A stretch of DNA of 64,000 nucleotides. It comes from Breviolum minutum Mf 1.05b.01 (taxonomy: Eukaryota; Sar; Dinophyceae; Suessiales; Symbiodiniaceae). Numbering within the stretch: the first letter of the stretch is position 1; every line of letters starts with the position of its first letter. The stretch is from positions 1 to 64,000 of the forward strand of contig DF241059.1 in NCBI GenBank assembly GCA_000507305.1, written 5' to 3'. The position numbers and the translations under genes are program-made. The notes beneath the pieces were generated by a model. The model ran no database searches. It worked only from the letters and a program-made list of their open reading frames with translations, and was not told where the DNA came from. Shown here one piece after another: positions 1-15,200 of the stretch.

Positions 1-3000
1 GCCCATGGAATTGAACCGAAAGGTGGTATATCCGTTATGGTATATATACCTGGACCTTCCAAGGGGTGCCAAATGGGTTTAAGGGGTGTCAATTGACCAT
101 TCCTTAGGGTTTATTTGGCATCCCCAAATCATCCATTTTAACAGGGTTTTCCATTATTTTCACCATCCATTTTGGGGTACCCCTATTTTTGGAAACACCT
201 ATATACTAGTAATGTTAGGGGGTATATTTGTATGGGGTAAGTATAGCTATATGTGGTATATACTAGAAATGTTAGGGGGGTATATACTTTAAATTATAAA
301 TGTTACGGGGTTATTATATACCCATTCCATCCAATGGGACTGACCAAAATCCATGGGGGGGTTGACTGATATAATCGATATCAATTTCCGGGGATAATAA
401 AATCAACTGTTTTGAATTATGATAAGAATTTACCTACCTTTGTAGTCGATGGTTTTTAACCATGGGACATTTACCTACAAGGTTTGTATAGTTATTTGGT
501 AAATATACCTGTATGGGATATATACTACAAATCTGATGGGGTAAATTTTGTCTATCATCCATGGGACAAACGGTACGTATATTTACCTGCATTTATAGTT
601 GATTTTTATTTGTTAATTCAGTAGGTAAATATAGAAACCGTCCCATGGATGCGAATAGGATTTGCTTCCAAAAAATGAGGGAGTTTGCTGGTTGGATTGG
701 TCTTTGGTTGGGGTAGGTATGTCTGAAAATGCTTTGTTTTTTTTGGTATAACCAGTATGACCGGTATGACCAGGTGATCCCTATGAACCTAACCGACCTA
801 CTGTTTCACTGTTTCTGGGGCAGCGTCTCAACGGTCAAGTACGAATCCCAACATTATAGTCGGTACAAATCAACAAAATCTCAATGGCCCGATCAAAAAA
901 ACATCCCCAACTGTTTGGTGTATAGATGTATCTTGTTTCATTGCATGGTTTTAAACGTGATAAAGCATATGAGATGAGGTTCATATTGATTTGTTCATTC
1001 AGGGAGCTAAGTATCAAGATCCACTGTTTGAAATCAAATGAGTTAAGGTGATATGTTTTTTTCCTAACAAGGTGCTGTGGCTAAAATCTTACTATCCCTT
1101 GTGTTTAAACTCGGGGATAGTAGCCAAGTAGCCATAGGATCCATTGGAATGGTGTATTTACCTACTAATTTACCTAATAGAAATCAACCTTTCATGTAGG
1201 TACATATACCATACATGGATCCTATGGGGTAGCCATTAACAGCAATAGCATAGCATTTTGATAAGTTCCCATTCTCAATGAACGGGGTAACAAAATTCTG
1301 CTGGATCCAATCCTATATTTTTGAAGATGGAATTCAGAATCCCGGTAGTATAGTGAGGAGAGTCAATGGATTCTTAGCGGAAACTACTAAAAGTAACACT
1401 CACCACAAGAAGCCACAGGAAGTCTTTGATTTATGAATCATGTCTTCATACTCACATCATATATGATATATCCATACAGTTTCAATAGATCACTGTAAGC
1501 ACTAAATTGCAACCTTGAAACGACCCCTTTTTTTTTGTTCGCAGGTGTCAATTTGTGTTCTACCCACCTCCCAGTAAAAGTTACCACCAAGATGACTATA
1601 TTTTATAGTAGTGAAGCCCCAAAAAAAGCTTCCTCGTCATGAGATGGAGAAAATTACGGAGTGTTCTTTTCTGTATTTTTGGTAGGGGTCCATCAGTCCA
1701 TCTCTTTGATCGGCTGGTGCATTCACATCACCTTCTACTTTGATCGATTCCCATGCATTCAAGGTGCCCACGGTGATCACTAGACACTGTGCTCGTCGAC
1801 CTTATCGTCCAGAGTACCCTGGTCAAAGTTTGCCTCAAAAAAGTTGGAAGATTGGGGACGTTAAGTTGGCCTAAAGTTCTTCTTGTAGGATATTTCTGTT
1901 CATGTAATGATAGTTCTTGAAATGGCGAATCCAAAATCAATTCTGTTTTGGGTACATGAAATCTCCGGCAAATTTCCATCATCGCATTGTGAGAGGTTGA
2001 ATACACATCTCGCTGTGAAACCCAGCTGTATCTCCATTATTCGTTTGGATTTGTGACATGGAAGTGTTTTTTGATAATGTTACCCATGCTAATATGATAG
2101 ATGCATGGCCTTCCAAAAAACTTATCTCCAATTTTTCCCATCTTTCCAGCGCACTCAAAAGTACACAAAAGTCATTCCTTAGCAAATCTTGGGTAGTCCC
2201 TTAACCCCAGAACAAAGATTTTTTTGAGATTTACCCTCCAGGGAACTAACATATCCCACCTTGGGAAAAGGCGAATCATCTTCAAAATACCATTTTTGGG
2301 GGACAGGTTAGTTCCCTGGAGGGTATCAAACACTTTCCAGTTTCAGTTACCCTTTGAAATCAGATTTTCAGTTCCCAATCGCCCGCTGCCTAAGTCCACC
2401 ACGGATCGTCTCAGTGGATTGTCGGGCCGAGGTGGGTGTTTCGGCGGGGTGTTTTGGGGTGAAGGTTTGAGTTGCAGGGTTTTGTTTTTTTTCTAGGTGG
2501 TGGTTTCATGTTTTTTTAATTTTCACCCCCATTTGGGGAAGATTCCCAGTTTGACTAATATTTTTAAAATGGGTTGAAACCACCAACCAGTTTTGTTGTT
2601 GGAAAGTTTCTTGTGGGTTTTTTTTGTAGTTGTTTTTGTTTTTCGATTATTATGAATGGAGTTATCACTGTAAACGGCCGAAAATCCATGGGCATGTTTT
2701 GATGAAATAACCCTTTATTTTTGGGGCCAAATTTCACCCCATTTATAACGGTTCCAGGGTTCAACGTGGGGCTGTACAGTTCTGATATAGTTTTTTTGCC
2801 TCTGAAAAAAACTTTGGGTGGATTGGATGGAAAAGTCGAAGCAATGGACAGTAAAGTTGTAGGTTTTTTAAACCATTCCCATAAGGATCCATGTATTTTT
2901 TGTTTAGATACATGAAAGGTTGATTTTTCTGGTGAATTAGTCGGTAAATATACCAGTCCCGTGAATGGATCCTTTGGGATTGACTAATACCATGCAGGGT

Positions 3001-3600
3001 TGATTTGTGTCCCAGCGGTTTCTGTGGCACAGGCATTCAATTGAATTGATCGATCCTTTTCAAAAGTTCTCTGAAAGAAAGCAATTCGGACAGTCTTATT
3101 ATTGTCACATGATGCCATAGGATCAACGTATGGTATATTTATACTACATTTAACATAAAACCATCTACAAGTGATACATTGAATCCTATGGGGAATGAGA
3201 AATGAGGACAAGTTTCACCATGTTAGGTCTTTCAATATGCGTGAAGCTATGGTCATATTCGGGACCCCATCCAACACGAGGTTTTAGCCACAAAATGATG
3301 ATCGGAAAAACTCTCAAAAGTCGATGTTTTTTTATGATAAATCCATGTAGGGCCTTTTGAGAGAGCATACCCATCTAGGACTCTAGGTATTGGCTTGCAA
3401 ACATCTTAAAGTTTAATGTTTCTTTCCTTGGAGGAAATTGTCCAACTTTCGACTTGCGCATATGTTTGTTCAAATTTTGGTGGCTCAACCACAAACCCCC
3501 AAAATGCTCCATGGGACTGGAATAGCTACATTGATCCCATGAATTTAAGCCAAATGTAGGTAGATATTCCAGTCCCATGATCTAAGAATCTTCATCCCCT
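1..3600. other. Repeat-rich stretch without a supported gene
   Basis: AT-rich DNA with fragments of the dispersed foldback families described below: a piece of the GGTGTTTCC...GGAAACACC family near 118-204, copies of the palindromic GGTAAATATACC family near 1120-1225, 2890-2990, 3115-3190 and 3490-3580, a TACCCTCC foldback at 2232-2325 and a GGTGGTTTCA element at 2494-2600. Open frames of 60-90 codons exist on both strands but none has a recognisable motif. The stretch could be upstream flank or introns of the FN3 gene that starts to be visible further right. Confidence 0.5.
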
Positions 3601-3634
3601 GATTTTTTGTTGGGCATTTCATACCGCTACAGAG

Positions 3635-3697
3635 GCAACGCCTGAGCGTGGTTTGATCGAGAATCACATTCGCATCGCACCTTGGATACCCCAACGG
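3635..3697 (+). CDS. Possible exon upstream of the FN3 gene
   Basis: Between an AGAG|GC acceptor and a CAACGG|GTGACC donor there is an open stretch reading ATPERGLIENHIRIAPWIPQ. It is more protein-like than its surroundings, but it carries no diagnostic FN3 residue. Low confidence. Confidence 0.28.
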
Positions 3698-5149
3698 GTG
3701 ACCCACCCGGAGAAATGTGGAGAAAATTGCAGGTGTTTATTAAGGATATATTTTTGTTGTCCTGGAAAAATGTTCGAACTCTGTGGATCAATTCGAATCT
3801 CTATATATGTATATAACGTTTATCTGACTTCTATCATCAATTGATTTTTGATGTCGAATTTCGACATCGTAGTTTTCCATAGTTTTCCAATTTCACAAAG
3901 GTTGTTCATGAACATCTGCTGAGCAATGCATACCATCTGCATTTTTCCATGTTCTTCCAACCTACAGCAACTATTGTAGTGTATTGTATTTTCATGTATT
4001 TTTGTTCCTCCTCAGCCCTTGGTTAATCGTGGCTTCGCTTTATTTATGATTGTTGTAAGAAGATTTATCCTACGTGTTTCAGCAAAATTACATGACCCTC
4101 TTAAGTGTCACATTGTCCATCTTTCATAGTATCAAACTATAATGGACTTTTCGTGTTTTTTGGGGACGATACCCACAAATCACATAGGTCATACATCATC
4201 AATTCATGATTTGCTCGTAGCTTAAATAAAGGTTGCTGAGTTGAAATAACCTCTTTTCGTGTGTATATGCATGTATATGCGTATATCTCCATGAGTATTG
4301 CCTAGGCCAAGCATGAACCACAACCACCTTTTGTGCACCAAACGTTTTTTTTTTGATTCAGGAGCCAACGCCGAAAAAAAAACATGGGCCTGGAAACCTA
4401 AAAACAACCATTTTTAAACGGATGTTTTTTGTGAAACAACCAATTTTTTCAATGTAATGATTTGGAGTCATCCAAGTTGAAAGAAACAATTTATAAACGG
4501 ATGTTTCAGGTTCCAGGGTATCTTTAAAGAGCAACAAATTTACCCAACCCTTTGCTTCACTGATATTCTTACAGATGACATTATACTCCGATGATGGAAA
4601 CTCCTCAAGAAAAACACCAAAATCAGCAGTCTTATTGATCATGTTAGATCCCAAGCACTCAATGTATGGCATATTTACCTGCATTTTTGCCATAGAAATG
4701 AACCATTCATGTAGGTAAAACTATACCATACCACTGTGTATCTGGGGATGTGATGTTCTAGGTGAAAATCACGAAGAAAAATGGGGTCTGTTACGACTTC
4801 CATTGAAATCCTGGCTGTTTAATAAGGATCCTCATTTCATGGTTTATGACTTAATCCCCACATATACAACATGGTTGTCATTATAATCCGGTCAAAACTG
4901 GATAATGAAATTTCATCCCCTACATATTGCCCGAAAAAAAACAACCACCGTTTCGGAAGCATAAACAACCATGTTTTTTTTTAATGCATGTTTAATGAAA
5001 CAGCATTTTGATCAATGCAATGATTTGGAATCATCCAGTTGAAACATGTTTTTTTTAATAAATGGATGTTTCAGGTTCCAGGCAACTTGCCCTTTATTTC
5101 ATGAAAAAACCTTCGTTTGGCTTCCTTTTGAACGGTTGCTAAGCCTCAG

Positions 5150-5230
5150 GCCTACGACGAACCGGCGGACAACGGTGGACGACCCTTGACGGGCTGGCGT
5201 ATCCAACGTGCGGCGGGGCAATCTTTGAGC
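5150..5230 (+). CDS. FN3 exon (strands B-C)
   Basis: Follows the acceptor GCCTCAG|G, with a stop in the same frame just upstream at about 5125. It reads AYDEPADNGGRPLTGWRIQR, the textbook FN3 pattern of an acidic Pro loop, D-N-G-G, then an aromatic residue and I-x-R. It is clearly more GC-rich than the flanking introns. The 3' end is uncertain, since the frame stays open to 5282. Confidence 0.7.
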
Positions 5231-6187
5231 TTTCGGGGCGTGGGACCGTTGTTTCTTGGTTGGGAGATGATGACGGGATAGGTCAGGGATGGTAAAACCA
5301 TAGGTGATTTTGCTGTGGCTATAACAAATATATGTCTATATATATAATATAATATATATATATATATATATTGTTTATATGTATATATATATATATATTT
5401 ATATACAGTATATGGTAGGGCAATGCAAAAGTTACCTGCGGTTTTCTTGTTTTTTTGGAGATTCGTTCATAAGTCAGTATTCCTCCCATCATGAACCAAG
5501 CAGGATTTCATGGTGAGTGATGGAAGCCTTCGGATTTGTTGACACCAAAAAGGGACGTTTCATAGTTTTATGGGGTGTCAAAAAAGGGTTCACTTGATGA
5601 ATGTCGTAGTTTCTCAAGTTAAATCATTGGAAGTTGTGGGACTTTTTCTTGAACATTTGGACCTGCAGGATTAATTTTTGAAGGTGAGTCAGAGATGTTT
5701 TTTTGTTGGAAGACCGGAAAAAACATCCCAGAGAATCAACTCACTTAGCCCAATGACTGACCGTTTGGAAAACTTTTTGGGGGAGTCGGATGACAGTCCG
5801 AAATGGCTGAGTCTGTCAGAAAGAAAAAAATCAAATTGTTCTTGCCCCAAATCAACCAACATCAATTCAATGAAAATCGACTTGTGCAATGAATTCTTGA
5901 AGGCTTCAAGGTTAAGCTGCTGCTTGATTCAACCTTGAGGACTCGGACCTCAACAAAGTCCCACCCAAAATTCACCAACCTCGAAGACGTGACCCGATGT
6001 CATGGTGGGAAGTCCTGACATCCCTGAGGTTTCCCATTCCTGAAAACGAAGTTGTTTTTGATGATTACAATGATTTGGATGGTGCTGGACGTATAGGCTT
6101 AGTTCATGGAGAGATCTACAAATATCGCACCTTGGCAATTTTTGTCACCGTTTTTTAAGTTGTTTTAGGGCGTTTTGATTTGTTTTC

Positions 6188-6221
<34 letters not shown>

Positions 6222-9200
6222 GCTGTTGCGGTTTTTGTGGTTGTGGTTGTGGTTGCTGTTGTGAGTTGTTTTTGGCAAGAAAAAATGGAGATTTGTTTGT
6301 TGTGCAAAAAGTGGTGGTGTTTGATGAGGTTTTCTTCTTCGCTCTCTTGTCTTGCACCCCAGAAAACTCACACTGAAGGGGTCTAGATGGTATAGGTTGT
6401 TTGTTTTGGGGGGAATCCATGAGAGATGCCAGCAAAAATGATCATTTAAAAAGCCACAGGATCCCTGTATGGCATATGTACCTACAGCATTTAGTAAAAA
6501 TCAACGAAATGTAGGTAAATATACCCACAGGCGCCTTCGTTTGCCCAAGGTCCCACAATTTAGGGATTGGTTTGGACACATACCACACTCCAAGTTTAGG
6601 GTTTCTCAGTTAGTGATTGGTTTGGGGTTTCATGGTTCCACTGCACCCTTCAAAGCACGCTAGAGACCACGTTTTATTTAGGGATTGGTTATTCATTTAC
6701 GCCGGTTACCAAGCCTATTTCGGAGCCGGGGCAAACCAAGGAGCCTGGCCGTAAATATACCATACATGGATCCTATGGGATGATGTCAGGTCATGAAACG
6801 AAAAGTTTTCAACAACACCTCACTATCCATGCGGCATTTTTTCCTTTTTTGGTGGTTTTAATGGATCTTTTTGCGATGTGTACCGTCAATACCATGAGAA
6901 ATTTCTGGACTTTAAACACGATTGTTGAGCTTCGGGGTCGTTGATAAATCCCACGATTTGTTTGCCCAATGGGGTGGACCAAGCACCAGCCCTCTCAGCT
7001 GGATCAACTCTGAAGAGGGAGGAGTGATTAAGGGAATCTTGCCAATGATATGTTCTTTTCCTATTTGGAGATATTTAGATTTCAATTCTTCATACCCCCT
7101 GCAAAGAAATTGAAACTACGATAGGTGGACTAGAACAATTAACACCTACCATCTATAGGATTATTGAAAAATAATCCAAAATTGACCATGCATGGGATCA
7201 AGTCATATGTTTTGTCTCTTGTTTACCCTCTGTGAAACTAGCATATCCCTTAAAAATAGGCCGGGCCCCAGTAGGAAATGCTTTCTTCCAACTTCCAACC
7301 ATCCATTTTCAGGGGCGAAAATGTTCGTTTTAGGGAGGGTAATTTGGACTTGTCCACAACGTGGGTCCGACGTGGACACCACGGCACCTGCCAGCGATTG
7401 CTAGGAGTGGTGGCAGTGAACGACATTGATGAATGGTGCTCAAGCTCAGTGGTGTAACACCGGAGGAAGGGACAAAAACAACACCTACTGTTGATGGTTC
7501 AGAAATCCTGCTTTAAAAAAAAACCAGTTGAGGGAGGTTGGTAGTTGAAATCTACCATGATTTACAAGTTTTTTTTTGCACCATCCCAGGTGGTTGGCCT
7601 TGGGATTTCTTCCAGGTGGTGCAGGATTATTCATAGCGACCTTTTCTTACCACCGGTTGGTTGATCATCCCAATTTTGGTAGGTGAAAAGTTTCCAGGAA
7701 TCCGGGACCCCCAAGTCCTGGCCGAAGCATTCAGGCTAAGGAGTTGTTTTTTCAACACAAGGAGGTTATGGACTAAAGTCCGGAAGTTTTTTTTTGAATG
7801 GTAAATTTCAGAAGTCAAGAACTCCTCACCTCCAACCGGAGGATTTCTGTCAAGAGTGGCTATATTAATTTCCAGTCCAACCTCCCAGAAATGGAATGGA
7901 ACTATAGCTTATAACCACCAAAAAATGCTAATATCAAAATGCGGCATGTTGGTTGACTTGTTTGGTTAACCCTCACAAAAAAATATTCCAAATATGGCTA
8001 TCATCCATCTTAGCGTCAAAAAAAAAATCTCTCAGGGACGATGAAAGCGCTTCTGACTACACCATCGTTCGATGTGCCAACGAGGACACCGCCTGCCATG
8101 TCGGAAAAAGGGTTTTATATGCAGTTTTTACAATTTTTGAGAGTTAGGAGGGTTGAAATTATTTGTTTCATTCAATATGATTCAACTATATAAGAGTTTA
8201 TGTTTGATAGAAATTAGGAACCCAACAGACAATCATATCATATCTATATAGCTGACTAGTGTCAAAAAACAAGGATTTCTTCAAACTCATATTTGAACAA
8301 ACAAGCAAGAAGGCTTCAATACACACTGTGTTTTGAGCACTGTTCTAAAGATAATCAAGATCATTCATGATTCACATCTCGATATGAAGCATCCAGTTAC
8401 CGTATATAGTTTATAGATATTTATATATATACCTATATACCTCATAAAATCCATCTATAGCTATAGCATTCTTTTTGATACCCAACATCTTTTCTTTGTG
8501 AAAAACACGCATCGATCTATGACATCTCCTTCAGATGACTATGCTCCATTCAAAAACACAAGAAAATCAAGTCCTCCACCCCCCCAAACTGCACAACATG
8601 TTTTTGATGTTGCTCCAACGGAGTGAAGGACAAGACAAACAACATCAACAAAAAATAATTTGACAACTCATGTGAATGATGACATTCTTGTTGACATGGG
8701 TTGTTCCATGTTTTTTCCATATCCACACCCATAAGTTCCATTTATTTCCAAGCAAATCACTGTTTGGGCCAATCAAATCCATGGTTGCAGGCTTTACCTA
8801 CTCCATGGTGGTTGCTGTTGAATGAGACATCAACATCAACCAGTACCACCATGGTTCGGGTCCTCAAGCAAAAAATCTCAGCTGAAAAGTCATGGTAACT
8901 GAAACGCGTGGTGAAATCAAATGTGGAATTCGGATTGCTGCAGGTCAGGTTGAGTTGTGTTTTTTTTACTGAAAAAAACGAGACGCTCCAAAAATTTGGT
9001 TTGCCTTTCAGAAATTTCGTTTTGAATAGTCTCCTTTCTTCAACAAAAACGTGTCAGTGTTGAAGGTCAAGTTGATTCTCTCATGGCATTGAATCATGTA
9101 AGTCTCGTGGCTTGCATCCCCTGTTTCGATAAGAGTTGCGTTCCCTTATCCCATGACGGATCCATGGGACGAACAGTTTTTTTATACCGGTCCATGAAGG

Positions 9201-12200
9201 GTTGGCAATTTTTATGAATTTTTCATGTAGGTAGTAATATATACCATACTTGGACCCTATGGGTATAGGATACTTTGAAAAACACAACATGTCTTCTTTT
9301 CTTCGGCACAAAAAATCTCTCCCCCCTAAGGCCAGCATCATGGCGACCAGTAGCGTCGTCACGGGCTTCGTTTGGCCAACGGAAATGGAGGTGCCACGTC
9401 GACGTGTTGTGGGGCAGAAATGTCATCGGGGAAGATATTTTTACAAGGAGGCAAATATGGGGGTTTCCTAAAATGGTGGGGTTTCCCCCCAAATCATCCA
9501 TTTTAATAGGGTTTTCCATTATTTTCACCATCCATTTTGGGGTACCCCTATTTTTGGAAACACCCATATGACAAAGCTTGGAATTGATCGATGTTGTATC
9601 ACTAAATTATGTTGTAATTATTTGTTTTATTACTATGTAGACACCATATGTTTCAATCATTAGAAATAACCAAGTTTTTTGGGGGGATGATTTGCAATGC
9701 AAATGTATGGTAATTTGAGGGATTTACAATGCATATGAATTGTTTGGGTTTGTAATATAGTGAAACAATGAACCTTGGCAGTCTTTCAAGGAGGAAATAT
9801 GACAAAAGTTAAAGAAATGATTGATGTTGGTTAAGCCAAACAGGTCATCTTTAGTTTTGCGTTGCTTGCTCTCCGGAAACTCTCTAACTGTAGTTACTCT
9901 GCCTTTTCAGAACGAATTAAACAGTTGGTTTTTATCTACAAGATTAAGAACAAAAAACATTCAAAAAACGTCTTTTGGTTCCTCAACCACACGTTTTCCC
10001 TTCCGCCTAAGTGTTGTTTCTATGTTTATTTGTGTTTCCCTGCCATTAAACACATCGTTTTCGCCCGTTTTTTTTCGCCAGACGACCTCCACCACCACGC
10101 TGTCGTCGGTGAATAGCACCGATGCTTTCTACAAGCTCATGGGCCTGGACTGAACGACGGGAGGATGGAAAAGTTGGGTTTATAACATAACCCTCCTGGG
10201 AACGATCACATATCCCCGTACCAGCCCCGCACTGTTGAGATCGATGAGCTTCCATTGTTTTTTTTGCCAGGAACGGGATATGTATTAAAGTTCCCTTGGA
10301 GGGTAGGTTGTTTGGGTGGTTTGAGACGTGAAACTCCACAGGTGAATTCTTTTAGTTGTTTCTTTTGGGGGGAGATAAAGATATGTATGACTTGGGTGTG
10401 TTTCACAGTTTCTCACAAAAAATGACGGTCAAGTACTGTAGCAATTTGTTCTCAGTGTTTGGTGTTCCTTATTCATGTTCACTTTCCACAATTGCATTGT
10501 GGGAAAAAATGATACACTCAAGTGAACCTAAGATAGTATTAAGATAGTAAGCGAGCATGCATTTCCTGTATATATGATATATAATACGGTAATTTGTTCA
10601 ATATTAAAAGATGGAACTGTTGCTATGTTTGTGAATTGTTTCCAACCGGTTCAGAACCCTACTCAGAGAATCTTGGCCGGTTGGCTCCGGGTGACGGTGA
10701 TGATAGTGACAAAGAGATGATAAGAGATGGCATGTCTAGAAAAAGATATCATTGCTTACACCCTGGAAGATTAACATGGAACATACAAATCACCCATTTA
10801 GAAAGGAACATGATCTTCCAAACCTCTATGATTATGTTCCATGTTAATCTTCCAGGGTGTAACTGTCAGCCGACAGTAAAAAACCCACCTACGTTTTCAG
10901 TTCACTCCTTCCTTCATCGTCATCCTTTTTGTCGACCCAGCAGGATCCTTTGGACAGTTACTTGCAAGACGATACCGTTGAGGATATCAATGTCTCCCAA
11001 AGTATTCTGTGCCTTTGAGTGAAAAGATGTCAGATATCGTGAACAAAATGAAACCATACGAAACAAATATGTATATGTATGTATATAAATGCTTTGGAAG
11101 TTGCACAGACACCGACGTCAGCTGGAAGATATCGTCTTATTCTTTCTTGTGCATTTTGATTTATGAAGGGATCATTACAAGTATTGTAGCCTTGACAAGA
11201 TGCATTACAGTAATTGTAGAGTGGCATTGTAGATGAGGCCATAGCCAACAGGTAGTTGAGGGCAGTTGCTAAATCACTACGATTTTGAGAGAAGAAATAT
11301 GGCGGAAAAAAAAAACAGTTCAGGTTGGTAGTAAGGGAAACCATGCAAAAAAATAGGCTGAGTTGGGGGTTGGTGAATTGCTATAGTTTACACAATTATA
11401 TGGATTATTTGGATTCTTCGAATCATCTTAAAAGAAAAAACGCTCCTGAACATGTTGAATCTTTCAATGATCTCATCTCCTAAAAAGAATAGCTGCTCCA
11501 GTAAGCATGGTTTGCGACGACAACAACAACAACAACAACAACAACAACCACCACCACCACAACAACGACAAAAACACAAAAAATCACCCTCATTTTTTAA
11601 TTGTAGCATCCATAGATGGGTGTTTCCAAAAATAGGGGTTTTCCCCCCAAATCATCCATTTTAATAAGGTGTTCCATGATTTTCACCATCCATTTTGGGG
11701 GTATCCCACCCCTATTTTGGTAACATCCATATATAAACTTTCGTCACGAATTGCCTGTCTCAACTTCACCTTTTTCACGCCCAGGGACTTCTATGCCCAG
11801 TTCACCTTGCCCACGCCACCGATTTTGCGCATCGCTTGGACGGGTTGCAATGCCACTTCTAGGGGAACAAGTCCATGTGCGACCTACTTCCCTGGTAGGT
11901 TTGGGGTGGTTGGGCGAATGTCCATTGGGGAAAAAATGTACGTTATGCCCTTAGAAAAAGAGTTTTCACCCAGTTGCTTCCCTAAATATTCCTCCAAAGA
12001 TATGCACTATATACATAACTGCTGACATACGTACTTAGTGGGTACATGGTAAGCTACAAAAATGTAGGCTACTCCTTTGGAAGGGTACGGTTGAACATGT
12101 TCCATGAGGAATTGGTGATCAGATTGAACCTTGGAGATGCAAGTTTATCCCATGACGGATCCATGGGACTGGTATATTTGCCTACTAATTTACCTAAGCA

Positions 12201-15200
12201 AAATCAACCATTCATGGATCGGTAAATATAGCTAATACACCGTTCAAAACATGTTTTCTTTTCTTCTGAAAACAAATCTGTCCCCTTTCCCGCGAAAAAG
12301 TCACAAAGAATTGCCAGGTATATATAAGTTGTATACTCCATACCTTCCAGTAAACCAACATGCAAGGAGGATCAACCTTTTCCAACAATAGGTCTACCAA
12401 CTGTGGATTTTCCATTGTCATGTTAGTTTACCAGGGTGTAATTTTCGGAGTCCAAATTTTGGAAGTTTGACTGGGGTTCTGTAGAGACTCACCTACTCCC
12501 ATGATTTTGAGAGAGATAAGAGAAACGTGTGACTTGACCAAATGGCCACCAATGACAATTGTGGGCAAGACTTGTTGCTGCTACAAAGCAACCCCCCCAT
12601 TTTACCAATATTGATATGTGATGTTCTTCCCAGTTATCGCATCATTTAGATTGTCACATCCGAATTGAGTTTATAGTTTTCTACATTTTTTTAGCAGTTT
12701 TCACTCAAAAGTCTTGTGTTTTAAAACGCAACTGGAAACATCACTTCAACTTAAGTTTGTATTTGTAGAATCTTTCTTCAAGAAAAACAGGTTTTTCCCT
12801 AGCAATCTTTGTCGCTTCCGGGCAAACATGCCATTTTTATCACGCGCAGGTTGGACATCACTGGCTGCGTTGGTGTGGAGTTTGAACCCAACGAATCCTC
12901 CTTGGAATGTCCCATGGAAGGTTATGAAATCTATCGGAATGAAGAGCTGCTTGGATTTTTTTGGGGGGAATTCATCCAAGGTGAGGGCGAGTGATCATGA
13001 GCTCGAAAATGTAGAAGTCAATATGAAAGTGAATTGAACTGCATGGAAAAACTATGAAAAACTATGAAAAACATGCTTAAATACATACTTTTTGTTGGTA
13101 TAGATGTTATTTACCACCCATTTTTGAGCCACCGTATCCTTTTGTCTTTTTTTCAAAGGAATCTAATTTGATCTAATTTTTGTTTCACCATCACTTATCA
13201 CTTATCAAATCCTCATCACCTTCCCTCTTATTGGGAACGATCACACATGCTCCCCTTCTACCGGAACTCGGCACTACTTGAGTCGATGATGCTTGAGGCT
13301 TGTAGCCTCCTTAGCACCAGAAGAGAATGGATGCTTGGCAGCGTAAGTGACGTTTGATACGTTTGTTACATTGTTGGCAGTTGGGATTTTTTTTGCTGAG
13401 GAAATTTGCTGGATATTTTTGTGGGAAATCTTGTTGTACCAAAAAAAACAGGTGAAGCTAAGAACGGTTGTAAGTTGGGGAATCTGGGTTGTGCGATTTT
13501 TGTCCGAATCGGACAGTAAAAAAGTGTAAACAACGCTTGAGCGGATAGAGTGGAAACGAAGATCCCTAGAGTGTTTTTTAGCTGAAGAACCCCACTTATT
13601 TCTACAAGTATATATGTTTGTAATAGAAAGACCTAGGTTGTTTTAAACAGTACTTCAATTATATGTTCTTCTATATAGTATTTATATATATATATATACT
13701 TGGGAGGGGGGTGTATTGTGAAGTATCATTGGCGTGGAAATTGTTCCCTGAAATCTTCCAAACCCATATGTATATGCCATGTATTTACCATTATTTACCT
13801 ACTAATTTACCATAAAGATCAACCTTTCATGTAGATAAATTTACCATACATGGATCCTTATTTGGGAACATGAAACAACAAAGATTTCCCCAATCATTCC
13901 AGCAAGGTGATGCAGGACACCCCAATCATTTGACGGTTTGGGTGATGAAGGATCCCTAGAAATGAAATCTTCCCCAACATTTTCCAAAACCCCATATGTA
14001 TATGGTATATTTGCCATAGAAATCAACCTTTCTATGTAAGGTAAATATGCCATATATATATACATACATATATATAATTATATATATATGTTTACATGGA
14101 TCCCTATGGGAAAATGACATCGGATCCAACATGAAACGAAACGACTGGAACTCGAAGGCTTTGTGGATGGCTTTACAGATCTCACCTTATCAGCCTCGAA
14201 TCGGCGTTTTCCGGGCACCGTTTTTTCGTGCAGCCTGGCGGATGGGTGGGGTGGAAAGTGGTGATGTTTCTGGAAATCTGTTGGAAAGGGGTTTATACCC
14301 ATAGGAAACATTTAAGGTTCTAAAAATTTGAAAATGTCTAAAAAAAATATTGTTTAGGTCTCAATCCCATAAACGGATCCATGGGACGATTGTAGTATAT
14401 TTACCTATACTTAATTTAGGTGAGATGTTTTTTGTTCCAACAAGGTCTTGTGGCCGAAAAAATCGTAAGTTTTTTTTTTCAAACGCGGGGTATATTTACC
14501 ATGACGGATCCATGCGAATGGTATATTTACCTACTAATTTACCTCATAAAAATTGCCAACCATTCATGGATCCGTAAATTCACCATGTACACATGGATCC
14601 CTAGGGATGGGGCTTATGAAAAACCCATTGGTTTAACCCTTAAGGCCGGTTCTAAAAACTAAACACCCTGATTTTTCTGAGAGGGTACATTAGGGAAAGT
14701 TGACCAGCCATACAGGATGTCGTTTAAGATTACCCATAGTTTTAGGGGGGTAATCAAAGAATAGAAATTTGTACAATAAATTTTGAATACGAAAAATAAC
14801 ACAAGGCTATTGTTTGGGTTGGAAACCCCTTGAGGTTTGGTTTTTTACATCAAATGGATCATTTTTTTCCACTGAAATTGAGCCGTCTCAAGCCCATGCA
14901 ACTTGGATCTACCAACCTACACCGACTGGCCGTACACTTGAGCCATTGAAATCCTGGTTCGTTTCTGATAGGGATCCTTATAACACTTTTTCATTAGAAT
15001 CTGTCACATAACTGGGTAGTTTTTCATCATTTATGTATCCTCAAAACAACCAGGTGTTTTTTGTTCATTGCTCAAATGAACTCAGTTTAATCAGTCTACC
15101 TGGTACCCTGGACCATGATTTTTTATTGGATGGAAATGGTGAAAGATACGTGTTTCATTATATAATATATACCTGGAACTCCAAACAACCACCTTCTTTA

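Noticed and set aside
6145..6435. Poly-Gln ORF on the - strand resembling a Q-rich protein
   Set aside because: It is the (CAA)n reading of a microsatellite; the flanks are not protein-like and there is no splice or motif support.
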